From: a virus
IMG/VR virus record: IMGVR_UViG_3300006805_001693
Span: 1-27,334 of that record
Strand: one strand, 5' to 3'
Length of the DNA stretch: 27,334 nucleotides
Below the pieces are notes generated by a model. It was given only the letters and a program-made list of their open reading frames with translations, was not told the DNA's origin and did no database searches. Positions 6,758 through 15,071 of this stretch are shown here, in pieces (position 1 is the stretch's first letter; each line of letters opens with the position of its first letter). The position numbers and the translations under genes are program-made.

Positions 6758-7744
6758 ATGCCCACCGACGACGATAAAGACCTCTTGGACACGGCGTCGT
6801 CAGCCGTGACCGATCTGGACGCGCAGGAGCAAACCGCTTCTGCCGACGCGAACTCGTCCGACGCGACCGGCGAAAAAGCTGAAATCGACGCGCTTTCCAT
6901 TGTCCGCGACGTGGTCAATGCGAAGAACGAAGATGCAGCGGCGGCCTCGCCAGCCGAAGGTGAAGAAGTTGGTCAACAGGCCGACGATGCTGACACGGGC
7001 GCTGCGAAAGACGCGGACGACGAGAACTACTCGGACGTGCCTTTCAACAAGCACCCACGCTTCCAACAACTGCTGCGCCAGTCGAAAGCCTTCAAGGTGG
7101 ACGCCGAGCGTTATCAGAATGTGCAGAACTTCATCGACAGCCACGGCCTATCGGCCGAGGAAGCCGCTGATGGGCTTGTCATTTTCGGGTTGATGAAAAC
7201 CAATCCGGCAGAAGCGTGGAAACGGGCGAAACCGACCATTCAAAAGCTGCTGATCGCGGCTGGCGAGGTTCTGCCCGAAGACCTTCAGGCTCGCGTGCAG
7301 AAGGGCGAGATGTCGTCCGAAGCCGCGATGGAGGTCAGTCGTTCCCGTGCGACCGTGCAATCTGTCCAAGCGACCCGTTCGTTTGAAGAACAGCGCGCAC
7401 AGCAGCAGCAAACCCAGCAAGCGGTTCAAGCCCTCTCCGGGGCTGCCGAGGACTGGCAAGCAGATCGTCAGCGCAAAGACCCCAACTTCGCCGCCAAAAT
7501 GGAGCCGCTGATGAAGGAAATCCTTTTCCTTCAGTCGCGGGAAGGCAAGCCGAACACGCCGCAAGGCGTCACGGACCAGTTGAACCGCGCCTACAAAGCG
7601 CTGGTGCCTCCTGCGCCCCGTTTGGCAACGCCAGCCCCGAAAGTGGCGGTCCGACCGATCCCGGTCGGGCAGGTCGCAGGAAACCAACGCGCGGAACCGA
7701 GCAGCGTTCTGGACATCGTCCGGGCCAATCGGCGCGCACAGTAG
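6758..7744 (+). CDS. Putative capsid scaffolding protein
   Basis: A 328-residue protein between the portal and major capsid genes, the normal place for a scaffold. The first 100 residues are acidic and low in complexity (Asp, Glu, Ala). The middle and C-terminal parts look helical, with a Gln-rich run near residues 210-225. The C-terminus is basic and Pro-containing, ending in a segment rich in Arg, which could bind the capsid protein as in P22-type scaffolds. AGGAG at 6746-6750 supports the ATG. It is separated from the portal by 76 bp with no strong promoter. Sequence alone does not separate a scaffold from another head-assembly protein. Confidence 0.7.
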   Translation: MPTDDDKDLLDTASSAVTDLDAQEQTASADANSSDATGEKAEIDALSIVRDVVNAKNEDAAAASPAEGEEVGQQADDADTGAAKDADDENYSDVPFNKHPRFQQLLRQSKAFKVDAERYQNVQNFIDSHGLSAEEAADGLVIFGLMKTNPAEAWKRAKPTIQKLLIAAGEVLPEDLQARVQKGEMSSEAAMEVSRSRATVQSVQATRSFEEQRAQQQQTQQAVQALSGAAEDWQADRQRKDPNFAAKMEPLMKEILFLQSREGKPNTPQGVTDQLNRAYKALVPPAPRLATPAPKVAVRPIPVGQVAGNQRAEPSSVLDIVRANRRAQ

Positions 7745-7757
7745 ATAGGAGAAGCCG

Positions 7758-8828
7758 ATGGCTTTTACTGCTGACGAGATCGCAAACATCAACAACTCCG
7801 TGCTGGAGCATTACATCGACAAGGGCAAGGTGTTCGCGCAGAACATCCAGAACAAGCCCCTGTTGAAAGCCTTCAACGCTCGCGCAGGTTCGTTTCCGGG
7901 CGGCAACCAAACCGTTTCGCTGGGCGTGAAGTCCGGTCAAGGCGGCTTGGCGCTGGCGGGCTACACGGGCGACGACCAGTTGAACTTCGGCACTCTGGCC
8001 GGGAACAAACGGGCGCGTTTCACTTGGCGCGAGCACCACATGGGTTACAAGCTGACCCATACCGAACTGAAGATCGACGGCATCAATGTTGTCGAGGACG
8101 GCTCGGACCAGAGCAACAACGACATGTCGGGCCGCGAAGAACACGCGCTGGCCAACTTGCTTGAAAACAAGAACGAGGACATGGGCGAAGACTACAACGT
8201 CGGCCTGAATAACCTGCTCCACGGTGACGGCACGGCCGACGCCAAGGCACTGGCAGGCATCGCCTCGTTGATCTTGGAAAACCCGGCTGTGGGCTCGACG
8301 GGCGGCTTGAGCCGTGTGGCGAACTCGTGGTGGCGCAACCGCGCGCTGACGACTGCTGCGGGCTCCGCAGTGACCGTCAACGCAGCCGCAGGCGGCGCGC
8401 TGATCACCGCTCTGGATAAAGAGTTCCGCCAGCTTGGGCGCTACTCGAACGGTCTGGAAAACATCATGTGTTTTGCCGGGTCCGACTTCATCGAGGGCTA
8501 CAAGAAGGAACTCCGGTCCAACGGCTACTACAGCCAGGACATGTCGAAAGACGACGGAACCCCGGATGGCTCGATGAAAGACCCGTCGCACGGCGGCAAG
8601 TCCATCGTCTACGATCCTTGGTATGACGACAACTCGAAGTCGAAGTTCATGCACGCCATCGACATGAGCAAAAACGGCATCCGCATGTTGTACATGGATG
8701 GCAACCGCCTGAAGCGCCACAACCCGGCGCGCCCGTATGACCGCCTCGTCCAGTACAACGGCATCACCATGACCGGCGTGCTGTTCGCCAAGCGGCTGAA
8801 CTCCTCGGGCGTTTACGAGATCGCGTAA
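7758..8828 (+). CDS. Major capsid protein
   Basis: A 356-residue protein following the putative scaffold and preceding a hairpin and a small structural gene, as expected for the major head protein. It lacks low-complexity tracts, has a mixed alpha/beta composition and starts with a helical region, in keeping with an HK97-fold capsid protein. A conserved-looking aromatic region (YDPWYDD) lies in the C-terminal third. The ribosome site AGGAG (7747-7751) is strong, fitting high expression. No protease gene is adjacent, and the early N-terminal sequence shows no obvious long delta domain, so cleavage during maturation is not implied. Confidence 0.88.
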   Translation: MAFTADEIANINNSVLEHYIDKGKVFAQNIQNKPLLKAFNARAGSFPGGNQTVSLGVKSGQGGLALAGYTGDDQLNFGTLAGNKRARFTWREHHMGYKLTHTELKIDGINVVEDGSDQSNNDMSGREEHALANLLENKNEDMGEDYNVGLNNLLHGDGTADAKALAGIASLILENPAVGSTGGLSRVANSWWRNRALTTAAGSAVTVNAAAGGALITALDKEFRQLGRYSNGLENIMCFAGSDFIEGYKKELRSNGYYSQDMSKDDGTPDGSMKDPSHGGKSIVYDPWYDDNSKSKFMHAIDMSKNGIRMLYMDGNRLKRHNPARPYDRLVQYNGITMTGVLFAKRLNSSGVYEIA

Positions 8829-8835
8829 GCATTTC

Positions 8836-8859
8836 ACCCCGGCGTGACCGCGCCGGGGT
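8836..8859 (+). terminator. GC-rich hairpin after the major capsid gene
   Basis: A perfect 9-bp stem ACCCCGGCG/CGCCGGGGT with a 6-nt loop. The only T-run (TTTT) comes 8 bp later, so it may be a weak or partial terminator, or an mRNA-stabilising hairpin that keeps capsid mRNA more abundant than distal mRNA. Confidence 0.5.
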
Positions 8860-8884
8860 CCACCCTTTTGGATAGGAGCGCGAT

Positions 8885-9553
8885 ATGCGTAACACCGAAC
8901 TCTTTGCCACCGTCAGCACGGTTCTTACCGCTGACGTGGCCAACGCCGGGACTTTCACCGTCGGCTACCCGACCGGCTACGTCCAAGGCAACTTCACCGC
9001 TGGGCTTAACCGCTCTGGCAGCTACATGGTCGTCAACGGCAACGACAAATACACCGGATCGCAGCTTTCGCTCGCCTTCGGCGCGTCGCTGATCACCGTG
9101 ACCAACTCGACGGGCGTGACCCTGACGGCGGGTTCGACGGTCGTGCTGCAAGTCGAGGTCGCAGACGGCAACGACATCGTGAGTTTCCAGTTCCCGGTCA
9201 ACTTGGCCAGCGTAACCGGCACCCAAGACGTTGTGACGGGTTTCCGCCCCGGCGTTGACGGCGAGATCGAAGACTTCTGCTTCGTGACCAACGTTCCCGC
9301 CACCACCGCTGCCAAGTTGGCCTCGTTCAACGTGGAGATCAACAACGCGAACCTGGCGGGCGGCCTGATTGCTTTGACGACCGTTGCCGCGAACACGATG
9401 GGCAAGGTCGCGCAGGGCACTGACATCACGGCGGCGAACACGATCAAGCGCTCTGACGCGCTGTCGATTGAAGCCTCGGCCGTGACCGCTTTCGTCGAAG
9501 GCAGCGGCACCTTCTACGTTCGCATCCGGCGCACCGTGCCCGACGCGACCTGA
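8885..9553 (+). CDS. Putative head decoration or minor capsid protein
   Basis: A 222-residue protein rich in Thr, Val, Ala, Asn and Gly with alternating beta-strand-like sequence and few charges, a composition typical of extracellular beta-sandwich virion proteins. It sits alone between two RNA hairpins directly after the major capsid gene and has a good ribosome site (AGGAG at 8874-8878), so it is probably made in high amounts. A capsid cement or decoration protein is the best guess by position; a head fibre is an alternative. No specific family was recognised. Confidence 0.5.
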   Translation: MRNTELFATVSTVLTADVANAGTFTVGYPTGYVQGNFTAGLNRSGSYMVVNGNDKYTGSQLSLAFGASLITVTNSTGVTLTAGSTVVLQVEVADGNDIVSFQFPVNLASVTGTQDVVTGFRPGVDGEIEDFCFVTNVPATTAAKLASFNVEINNANLAGGLIALTTVAANTMGKVAQGTDITAANTIKRSDALSIEASAVTAFVEGSGTFYVRIRRTVPDAT

Positions 9554-9561
9554 TAACGGCT

Positions 9562-9579
9562 GCGGGGCTTCGGCCCCGC
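9562..9579 (+). terminator. UUCG-tetraloop hairpin after the decoration gene
   Basis: GCGGGGC-TTCG-GCCCCGC: a 7-bp perfect stem closed by the very stable C(UUCG)G tetraloop. No U-tract follows, so it may protect mRNA 3' ends or mark a processing site rather than terminate fully. It pairs functionally with the hairpin at 8836-8859 in bracketing the preceding gene. Confidence 0.5.
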
Positions 9580-9612
9580 TCCACTCCCTGAACCCCCAAT
9601 AAGGAAAGCCCA

Positions 9613-10089
9613 ATGGACTACGCCAATATCTTGCTGTCTCTCGCGGGCGACGATGGCAACACCGTCCCGATGACCGCCGTATCAGCCGCAGAGATCGCAC
9701 TTCTGGTTGCGATCCACGGCGAGGCCGCCGTCAACGAGATCGAGCCGTGCGACGCCCCTGCGGACGCAGAGCCGCATAACCGGGGCGAGTTGCGCCGTCT
9801 GCGCGAGAAATACGGTCGCGCCAAGGACGACAACGACAACTCGATTGTGGACGTTCTTTACCCCGGCGCGGCTGCGCGCGTTTTCGAGACGTTGGGCGAA
9901 CTCGGCATCGACGAGAGTTTCTACAAGGCCGAAGCCCGCGTGAAAGCCGCTCCGGTCAAGAAAGCCGAAGCGCCCAAGCCACGCGGAAAAGCAAAGGCCG
10001 AAGACCCGGCTCCGGTTGTTGACGACGCACCCGCTGCGGATACCGAAGACGACGATGGCGTGCAGGATATGCCTGACGTTATGGCATAA
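9613..10089 (+). CDS. Hypothetical head-region protein with acidic tail
   Basis: A 158-residue protein. Residues 1-105 look globular and helical. Residues 106-130 are rich in Ala, Lys and Pro, and the last 30 residues are strongly acidic (Asp, Glu). It sits between the capsid/decoration genes and the tail adaptor, where podoviruses often encode small head-completion or unknown virion proteins. AAGGAAAG at about 9602-9609 serves as the ribosome site. No family was recognised. The basic-then-acidic tail could be a flexible interaction arm. Confidence 0.6.
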   Translation: MDYANILLSLAGDDGNTVPMTAVSAAEIALLVAIHGEAAVNEIEPCDAPADAEPHNRGELRRLREKYGRAKDDNDNSIVDVLYPGAAARVFETLGELGIDESFYKAEARVKAAPVKKAEAPKPRGKAKAEDPAPVVDDAPAADTEDDDGVQDMPDVMA

Positions 10090-10100
10090 GCGAGGGCTAC

Positions 10101-10808
10101 ATGGCGCGCGGCGTAACACTCATCAAATTGCTGAATGATCTGCGCGCCGAGTGCCGCATTTCGCTGAACGTCGCCCACAACAAGCAGGAGCGCGACCCGC
10201 AGGTTATCGCGCTCCAGCGCAAGCAAGAGTGGTTCTGGAACGATTTCGCTTGGCCGCATCTGCGTGTCGAGCGCATCGTCCCGCTGCAAGCAGGCCAGCG
10301 CTACTACGACATGCCGGAAGACCTCGACATTGACCGCATCACCAAGATCGAAGTGCGCGACGGGAGCGTCTACGAGCCGCTGGAGTGGGGCGTAAGCGCC
10401 GAGCACTACGCGGCCTACGACAGTGAACTGGACCAACGCGCCGACCCCGCAATGCGTGTCCAGATCACCGAAGACGAGCAGTTGGAAGTCTGGCCGATCC
10501 CCGAGACGAACGCCGATGCGACCACGCTTTCCGGCAACGTCAAGATCACAGGCATTCGGAAGTTGAACCCGCTCGTCGAGGACGCCGACCGCGCCGATCT
10601 GGATGACCAACTTCTGATCTTGCATTGCGCCGCCGAGTATCTGGCAGCGACCGGGGCGAAGGACGCCCAAGTCAAACTTGACCTGGCCAACGCCCGGTAT
10701 TTGAAGCTGCGCTCGGGGCTTATGCCGCGCCGCGTTTACAAGATGTTCGATACCAGCCAGCCAGAGCAGCGTCGCCGGGACAGCATCGTCACCTATAAGG
10801 CGACCTGA
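10101..10808 (+). CDS. Head-tail adaptor (tail tubular protein A-like)
   Basis: A 235-residue protein in the position of T7 gp11-like adaptors, which bind under the portal and connect it to the nozzle. The N-terminus is helical, followed by an aromatic segment WFWNDFAWPHL (about residues 43-53) and a beta-rich middle including PLQAGQRYYDMP, of a type common in podovirus adaptors. The C-terminal helices end in a basic tail. It is followed after one base by the nozzle gene. GAGGG at 10092-10096 supports the start. Assignment rests on gene order plus these features. Confidence 0.75.
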   Translation: MARGVTLIKLLNDLRAECRISLNVAHNKQERDPQVIALQRKQEWFWNDFAWPHLRVERIVPLQAGQRYYDMPEDLDIDRITKIEVRDGSVYEPLEWGVSAEHYAAYDSELDQRADPAMRVQITEDEQLEVWPIPETNADATTLSGNVKITGIRKLNPLVEDADRADLDDQLLILHCAAEYLAATGAKDAQVKLDLANARYLKLRSGLMPRRVYKMFDTSQPEQRRRDSIVTYKAT

Positions 10809-10809
10809 C

Positions 10810-13557
10810 ATGGGAACAATTTGGGTCAAGGAATTTACCGGGGGTCTGGACACCCGGCGTATGCCGGAAACGGCCTCTGGCGGCGTCCTTATCAAAGCCA
10901 ACAATGGCCACGTCACGCGCGGCGGCGAGTTTGAACAGCGCGCGGCCTTCGTGCCTGCGTATTCGCTTCCCGCAGGAACCGTCGGCATGTTCTACACCCG
11001 CGCGGGGCTCGTTGTATTTGGGTCAGTCGCAGCCCCGGTCTTGCCGACAGGCGTGTCCTACCAGCGGCTCCAGCATAGCGACCCGTCAAAAACGCTCGTC
11101 CGCGTGCTGTCCGCTGACCTCTACAAAGGCAAAATCTATGCCGTCGGCGAGTTTTCCGACGGCACGGTGAACCATTACTACGACGGCGTGATTGTGTCGG
11201 ATTGGTATGACGGCCGCGCCCGCGCCGATGTCACCATCAAAAACGGCGGCGTCCGCCCCGCAAAAGGTGCGGTCGGCGAGATCGAAATCACCGCTGGGAC
11301 GCTCGGCGGTGGCAACGAAGTGACGAACATCGTCATAAACGGCGTGTCGCTGATCTCGGCCCCGGTGGCGCACACGGGGTCGAACACCACCACCGCGACG
11401 GCTGTAGCCGCCGCGATCACTTCGCACACGTCAACGCCTGACTATACGGCCGTGGCTTCCGGCGACACCGTCACGATCAACGCTGTAACGACAGGCCCCG
11501 CCATCAACGGAAAAGCCATCGTCGTTACGGTCGGGGGCACGGTGACTGTCATAAGCCCGACAGGAATGAGAGAGGGCGTTGACGCACTCTACGCGCAGAT
11601 GGACGACATCCGCATCAATGGCGTGTCTGTGATTTCCGCACCAGTGCTTTGGTCCACCACATCCGAAGCGATGGCTTCGGACATCGCCGCGGCGATCACG
11701 TCGTATTCGTCCACGCCGGAATACACCGCTGCCGCTGCGGGCGCGACGATAAACATTGCAGCGTCCGACGCCGGACCGGGCTCTAACGGCTTCGCCGTCC
11801 AGTTCTATAACTCTAACGGGCTTTCCATAGACCCGGAAGCGACAGTTCTGGCCGGGGGCGGAACCTTTGGCGGCGACTACGCCACGGGCGAGTTTACCGT
11901 GACGCAAGGCGCGGGCGTGGACACCTATGCGCCAAGCATCAACGGTGTGGCCCTGACGGGGGCCCCGGTCGCGTGGACGACGAGCCTGGACGCCACCGCA
12001 GCCGCTATCGCCGCCGCGATCAACAGCCACACGTCGGCCCCTGATTACACGGCCACCGCTGACGGGGCGAAAGTTACGGTCAAGACCGCGACACGCACCG
12101 CCGCAGTAAACGGCGTCGCTATCGTCGTCGCACTGACCGGAACGGCGTCGATCACATCGGCGGGCACGAAGGCCAGCTTCTCTTTCCGCGTCGTGCAGGC
12201 CCCGGCCGGGACGACGCTGACGGCGAGCGTGGCGTCCACGCCGCTTGTCGCCAGTCCGGTCGCCGGTCCTGGCACCGGTGCCGTTGCCGCTGCGACAGCC
12301 TTCGCCGCAGCGATCAACAGCCACACTTCGTCGCCGGACTACACCGCAGTTGCCGTGACCACGACCGTTACGGTGACGGCGGTTGTTCCGACATCGGCAC
12401 TGAACGGCGTCATGCCGGTATTTACGCAGACAGGCGGATTTCTCACTGCTGACGCGACTGCTGTGGCGGGCGGCGTCAACCCCGCGTCCACTATGGTTGC
12501 AATGGCCGGGGGCGCGGACGACGACGCGTTCACGCCCGGAAATTTCGTGAAGACCATCGGCAGCAAGGTCTATTCTGTATCAGGCCCGATCCTGCACTTC
12601 TCGGGCGTCGCAGCCCCGACCAAGTGGACGACGGATAACGTCGGTGCGGGCTTCATCGACATGTCGTCGGAGAGTTCCGGCTCGGAAGATTTGGTGGCCG
12701 TTGCCCGGTATCAGAACCTCGCCGCGATCTTCGCCGAACGTATCGTGCAGATTTGGTATGTGGACCCCGACCCGATCCAGAACAAGCAAGCGCAGGTGTT
12801 GAACAACACAGGCACCGCGTCGCCGCGCTCGATCACGCCATTCGGCGACACCGACCTGTTCTATCTGGACGAAAGCGGGCTGCGCTCGCTGCGCGCCCGC
12901 GACAGTTCCAACGCGGCGTCCACCACCGACATCGGCGTGCCGGTTGACGACACGATCACTGCCAAGCTGCAAACGCTCACGGAAGACGAGCGGCGGCAGG
13001 TCATCGGCCTGATTGAGCCCTCGGCGGGACGGTTCTGGCTGATCCTGAAAGACCAGATTTTCGTGTTCTCGTTCTTCACAGGGGCCAAAGTTTCGGCGTG
13101 GTCAACCTACGACACGACCTATCTTGACGACGAGGCCGCGACGATCAGCTTCACCGTTACCGAGGCCGTGGCCTATAACCGCAAGGTCTATCTGCGATCT
13201 GGCGACACCATCTTCTGCTACGGCGGCACCGGCGACACGCAGACCCACGACGACACCGTGGCCGAGGCTTGGCTGCCGTATCTCGACGCGGGCGAACCGA
13301 CCCGCAAGAAGGAGTTTCAGTCGCTTGACGCGGCGGTGCGCGGGGAGTGGACGCTTTCCGCCGCTATGGACCCGACGGATGAAACGACCGAAGACACCGT
13401 CGCCATCGTTGACGAGACGACTTACGGCGCGGGGGGCCGCGTCCCGTTCGTGCATCAAGCGACGCATGTATCCCTGCGGTTCCGCTCGAACGGCACCGGG
13501 CCGCACAAGCTGGGCGCTTGCGTCATCCACTACGAGGGCAACGATGATAAAGATTGA
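10810..13557 (+). CDS. Tail nozzle protein (tail tubular protein B-like) with four internal repeats
   Basis: A 915-residue protein following the adaptor. The N-terminus (residues 1-150; early GGLDTRRMP motif) and C-terminal half (about residues 560-915, containing beta-propeller-like sequence such as YQNLAAIFAERIVQIWYVD) match the general character of podovirus nozzle proteins (T7 gp12, P22 gp10-like), which form the hexameric tail tip. Between them, residues about 157-557 hold four tandem repeats of about 88-100 residues, each with an ING-V-S/A-PV segment and an AAI(T/N)S-H/Y-(T/S)S-PDYTA-type motif. These probably form extra beta-rich domains on the tail surface. The last 14 bases overlap the following gene. 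Confidence 0.78.
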   Translation: MGTIWVKEFTGGLDTRRMPETASGGVLIKANNGHVTRGGEFEQRAAFVPAYSLPAGTVGMFYTRAGLVVFGSVAAPVLPTGVSYQRLQHSDPSKTLVRVLSADLYKGKIYAVGEFSDGTVNHYYDGVIVSDWYDGRARADVTIKNGGVRPAKGAVGEIEITAGTLGGGNEVTNIVINGVSLISAPVAHTGSNTTTATAVAAAITSHTSTPDYTAVASGDTVTINAVTTGPAINGKAIVVTVGGTVTVISPTGMREGVDALYAQMDDIRINGVSVISAPVLWSTTSEAMASDIAAAITSYSSTPEYTAAAAGATINIAASDAGPGSNGFAVQFYNSNGLSIDPEATVLAGGGTFGGDYATGEFTVTQGAGVDTYAPSINGVALTGAPVAWTTSLDATAAAIAAAINSHTSAPDYTATADGAKVTVKTATRTAAVNGVAIVVALTGTASITSAGTKASFSFRVVQAPAGTTLTASVASTPLVASPVAGPGTGAVAAATAFAAAINSHTSSPDYTAVAVTTTVTVTAVVPTSALNGVMPVFTQTGGFLTADATAVAGGVNPASTMVAMAGGADDDAFTPGNFVKTIGSKVYSVSGPILHFSGVAAPTKWTTDNVGAGFIDMSSESSGSEDLVAVARYQNLAAIFAERIVQIWYVDPDPIQNKQAQVLNNTGTASPRSITPFGDTDLFYLDESGLRSLRARDSSNAASTTDIGVPVDDTITAKLQTLTEDERRQVIGLIEPSAGRFWLILKDQIFVFSFFTGAKVSAWSTYDTTYLDDEAATISFTVTEAVAYNRKVYLRSGDTIFCYGGTGDTQTHDDTVAEAWLPYLDAGEPTRKKEFQSLDAAVRGEWTLSAAMDPTDETTEDTVAIVDETTYGAGGRVPFVHQATHVSLRFRSNGTGPHKLGACVIHYEGNDDKD
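11278..12480 (+). repeat. Fourfold protein-level repeat inside the nozzle gene
   Basis: Four units start near 11278, 11602, 11887 and 12175. The best-conserved signature, AAI(T/N)S(H/Y)(T/S)S.P(D/E)YTA, is encoded at 11410-11451, 11689-11730, 12013-12054 and 12307-12348, giving periods of 279, 324 and 294 bp. Each unit is Thr/Ala/Val-rich and likely beta-sandwich. DNA identity is modest, so the duplications are old or selected at the protein level; units 3 and 4 look closest in the signature (both AAINSHTS). Confidence 0.8.
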
Positions 13558-14038
13558 GGCTGCTACGGCGGATGACGTGCGTTTCGTTGCGCGAAACATG
13601 CGGGTGCGGGACTTCGAGGAGTTCACCGCCGTCTCGGCCACTGACGACCGCGACGAGATGGCCGACGGTCTGGCGCAACGCTACGGCGGGCGCGACGACG
13701 TGCTGTGCGGTTCCTTCGGCGGCGAACCGATCTGCATCGGCGGCACGCTGGAGGTATGGCCGGGGGTTATGACGCTCTTGTTCTTCGCCACGCCGGAGTT
13801 CCCCCGCATCGGCCTCCCGGTTGCGCGTTTCATCCGCAATAAGCTGTTTCCGCGCTATGAGGCCGCGGGCATCCATCGCATCCAGGCGATCTCGCTCGAC
13901 GGCTACGAGGAGGTTCACAGTTGGATGCGAACCATTGGCCTTGTGCCTGAAAACGCGCCAATGCCAGCCTACGGCAAGCGCGGAGAAGCGTTCCAACAGT
14001 TCGTGAGGCTGCGCGATGTATGTCCGGCTGGGGCTTAA
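13544..14038 (+). CDS. GNAT-like internal virion protein (T7 gp13-like)
   Basis: A 164-residue protein with acyltransferase-like (GNAT) order: an N-terminal IKIEAATADDV strand-helix, a hydrophobic TLLFFATPE strand in the middle, and a C-terminal segment where HRIQAISLDGYEEVHSWMRTIG (split by a helix) resembles the GNAT C-terminal half. The acetyl-CoA loop (R/Q-x-x-G-x-G/A) is not evident, so catalysis is doubtful. Proteins of this type follow the nozzle gene in many podoviruses and correspond to T7 gp13, an assembly factor for the internal core. It overlaps the nozzle gene by 14 bp and the next gene by 23 bp. Confidence 0.65.
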   Translation: MIKIEAATADDVRFVARNMRVRDFEEFTAVSATDDRDEMADGLAQRYGGRDDVLCGSFGGEPICIGGTLEVWPGVMTLLFFATPEFPRIGLPVARFIRNKLFPRYEAAGIHRIQAISLDGYEEVHSWMRTIGLVPENAPMPAYGKRGEAFQQFVRLRDVCPAGA

Positions 14039-14471
14039 GTCTGACGAAGACGCCGTTGTCGCTATGACGCGTGAAGCCTGCGCAGAGGGCTTGCCGGGGC
14101 GCGAGTTTTCGGAGGATGCCGCACGCGCCACTTACGCCAAGTATCTCGAAACGGCTAACCCCACGATATTCGTGGCCGAAAGCGGCGGGAACATCGTTGG
14201 CGCGCTGATGGCGTCCATCTCAGAGTATTGGTTCACTTGTGGACATTTCACATCGCAAGAGTTACTGTTTGTCAAACCCGAATGTCGCGGCTCTCGGGCA
14301 GCCGCTCTCCTTCTGTCCCATTTGGTCGCGTGGAGCAAATCGCTCGAAGCACGCGAGATCACAGGCGGCGCAGATAACGGCCTTCACAACGACATAGCCA
14401 CGCGCACGATTGAGCGGTTCGGCTTCCAGCGCGTAGGGCATTTCTTGAAGCGGGATTTAAGCAATGGCTAA
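14016..14471 (+). CDS. GNAT-family N-acetyltransferase-like protein
   Basis: A 151-residue GNAT-fold protein: strand FVAESGGNIVGALMA (about residues 52-66), strand QELLFVKPE (about 81-89) followed by the acetyl-CoA loop CRGSRAAALLL (about 90-100), and a C-terminal ERFGFQRVGHFLKRDL segment typical of GNAT strands 6-7. The usual RGxGxG/A loop reads RGSRAA, a form often seen in phage GNATs. Whether it acetylates a host target, modifies a virion protein or is a structural relic cannot be told. It is the second GNAT-like gene in a row, which suggests duplication or a paired function in ejection-protein assembly. Overlaps both neighbours. Confidence 0.75.
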   Translation: MYVRLGLKSDEDAVVAMTREACAEGLPGREFSEDAARATYAKYLETANPTIFVAESGGNIVGALMASISEYWFTCGHFTSQELLFVKPECRGSRAAALLLSHLVAWSKSLEAREITGGADNGLHNDIATRTIERFGFQRVGHFLKRDLSNG

Positions 14472-15063
14472 AGGTGGTGGCGGCAACGAAGCCAAGCTGG
14501 CGCGGCAGGACGAGCAAGCCCGCCAAGAGCGCATCCGCACCGGCACGGAGCGGGTAAACGGCATCTTCGACAACCAGTTCACGCCGGAGTTCTTCGACAA
14601 GCGCCGCGAAGCCTACACGTCTTACGCGATGCCGCAGTTGCAAGATCAGTACGGGCAGGCGCAGAAAGAGCTCACTTTCGCGCTCGCACGCAACGGCACA
14701 CTGAATAGTTCCGTGCGCGGGCAGCAAGCGGGCGAGTTGCAGAAGCGGTTCGATTTGAACGGCCAGCAGATCGCAGACCAGGCCATCGCCAGCGCAGGCG
14801 ACGCACGCACCGCGACGGAAGACGCGCGCAGCGGCCTTATCGCGTCCCTGAACGCCACCGGCGACGCCCAAGGCGCGGCAAACGGCGCGTTGGCGCGGTC
14901 GTCGGCCCTGTCGCAGCCCGCGGCATTTAACCCGCTGTCGAACCTATTTGCGGACTTGACCTCGGCCTACGGGCAGAAGGTTCAGGTGGACAACTTCAAG
15001 AAATACGCGGGCGGCGCGGGGCTATTCAGCCCGAGCAGCAGCGCCGTAGCAGTGACGAAATGA
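14464..15063 (+). CDS. Putative internal virion (ejection) protein
   Basis: A 199-residue protein, mostly helical and rich in Ala, Gln, Asn and Arg, with a Gly-rich start (MAKGGGGN). There is no signal peptide or clear membrane helix. It lies first in a block of internal virion genes, and its composition (long Ala/Gln helices, e.g. residues 90-150) suits proteins stored in the head and ejected into the periplasm with the DNA, as in the T7 gp14-16 set. Function is inferred from context; no family motif was recognised. It overlaps the GNAT gene by 8 bp. Confidence 0.55.
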   Translation: MAKGGGGNEAKLARQDEQARQERIRTGTERVNGIFDNQFTPEFFDKRREAYTSYAMPQLQDQYGQAQKELTFALARNGTLNSSVRGQQAGELQKRFDLNGQQIADQAIASAGDARTATEDARSGLIASLNATGDAQGAANGALARSSALSQPAAFNPLSNLFADLTSAYGQKVQVDNFKKYAGGAGLFSPSSSAVAVTK

Positions 15064-15071
15064 GGCCGTAG

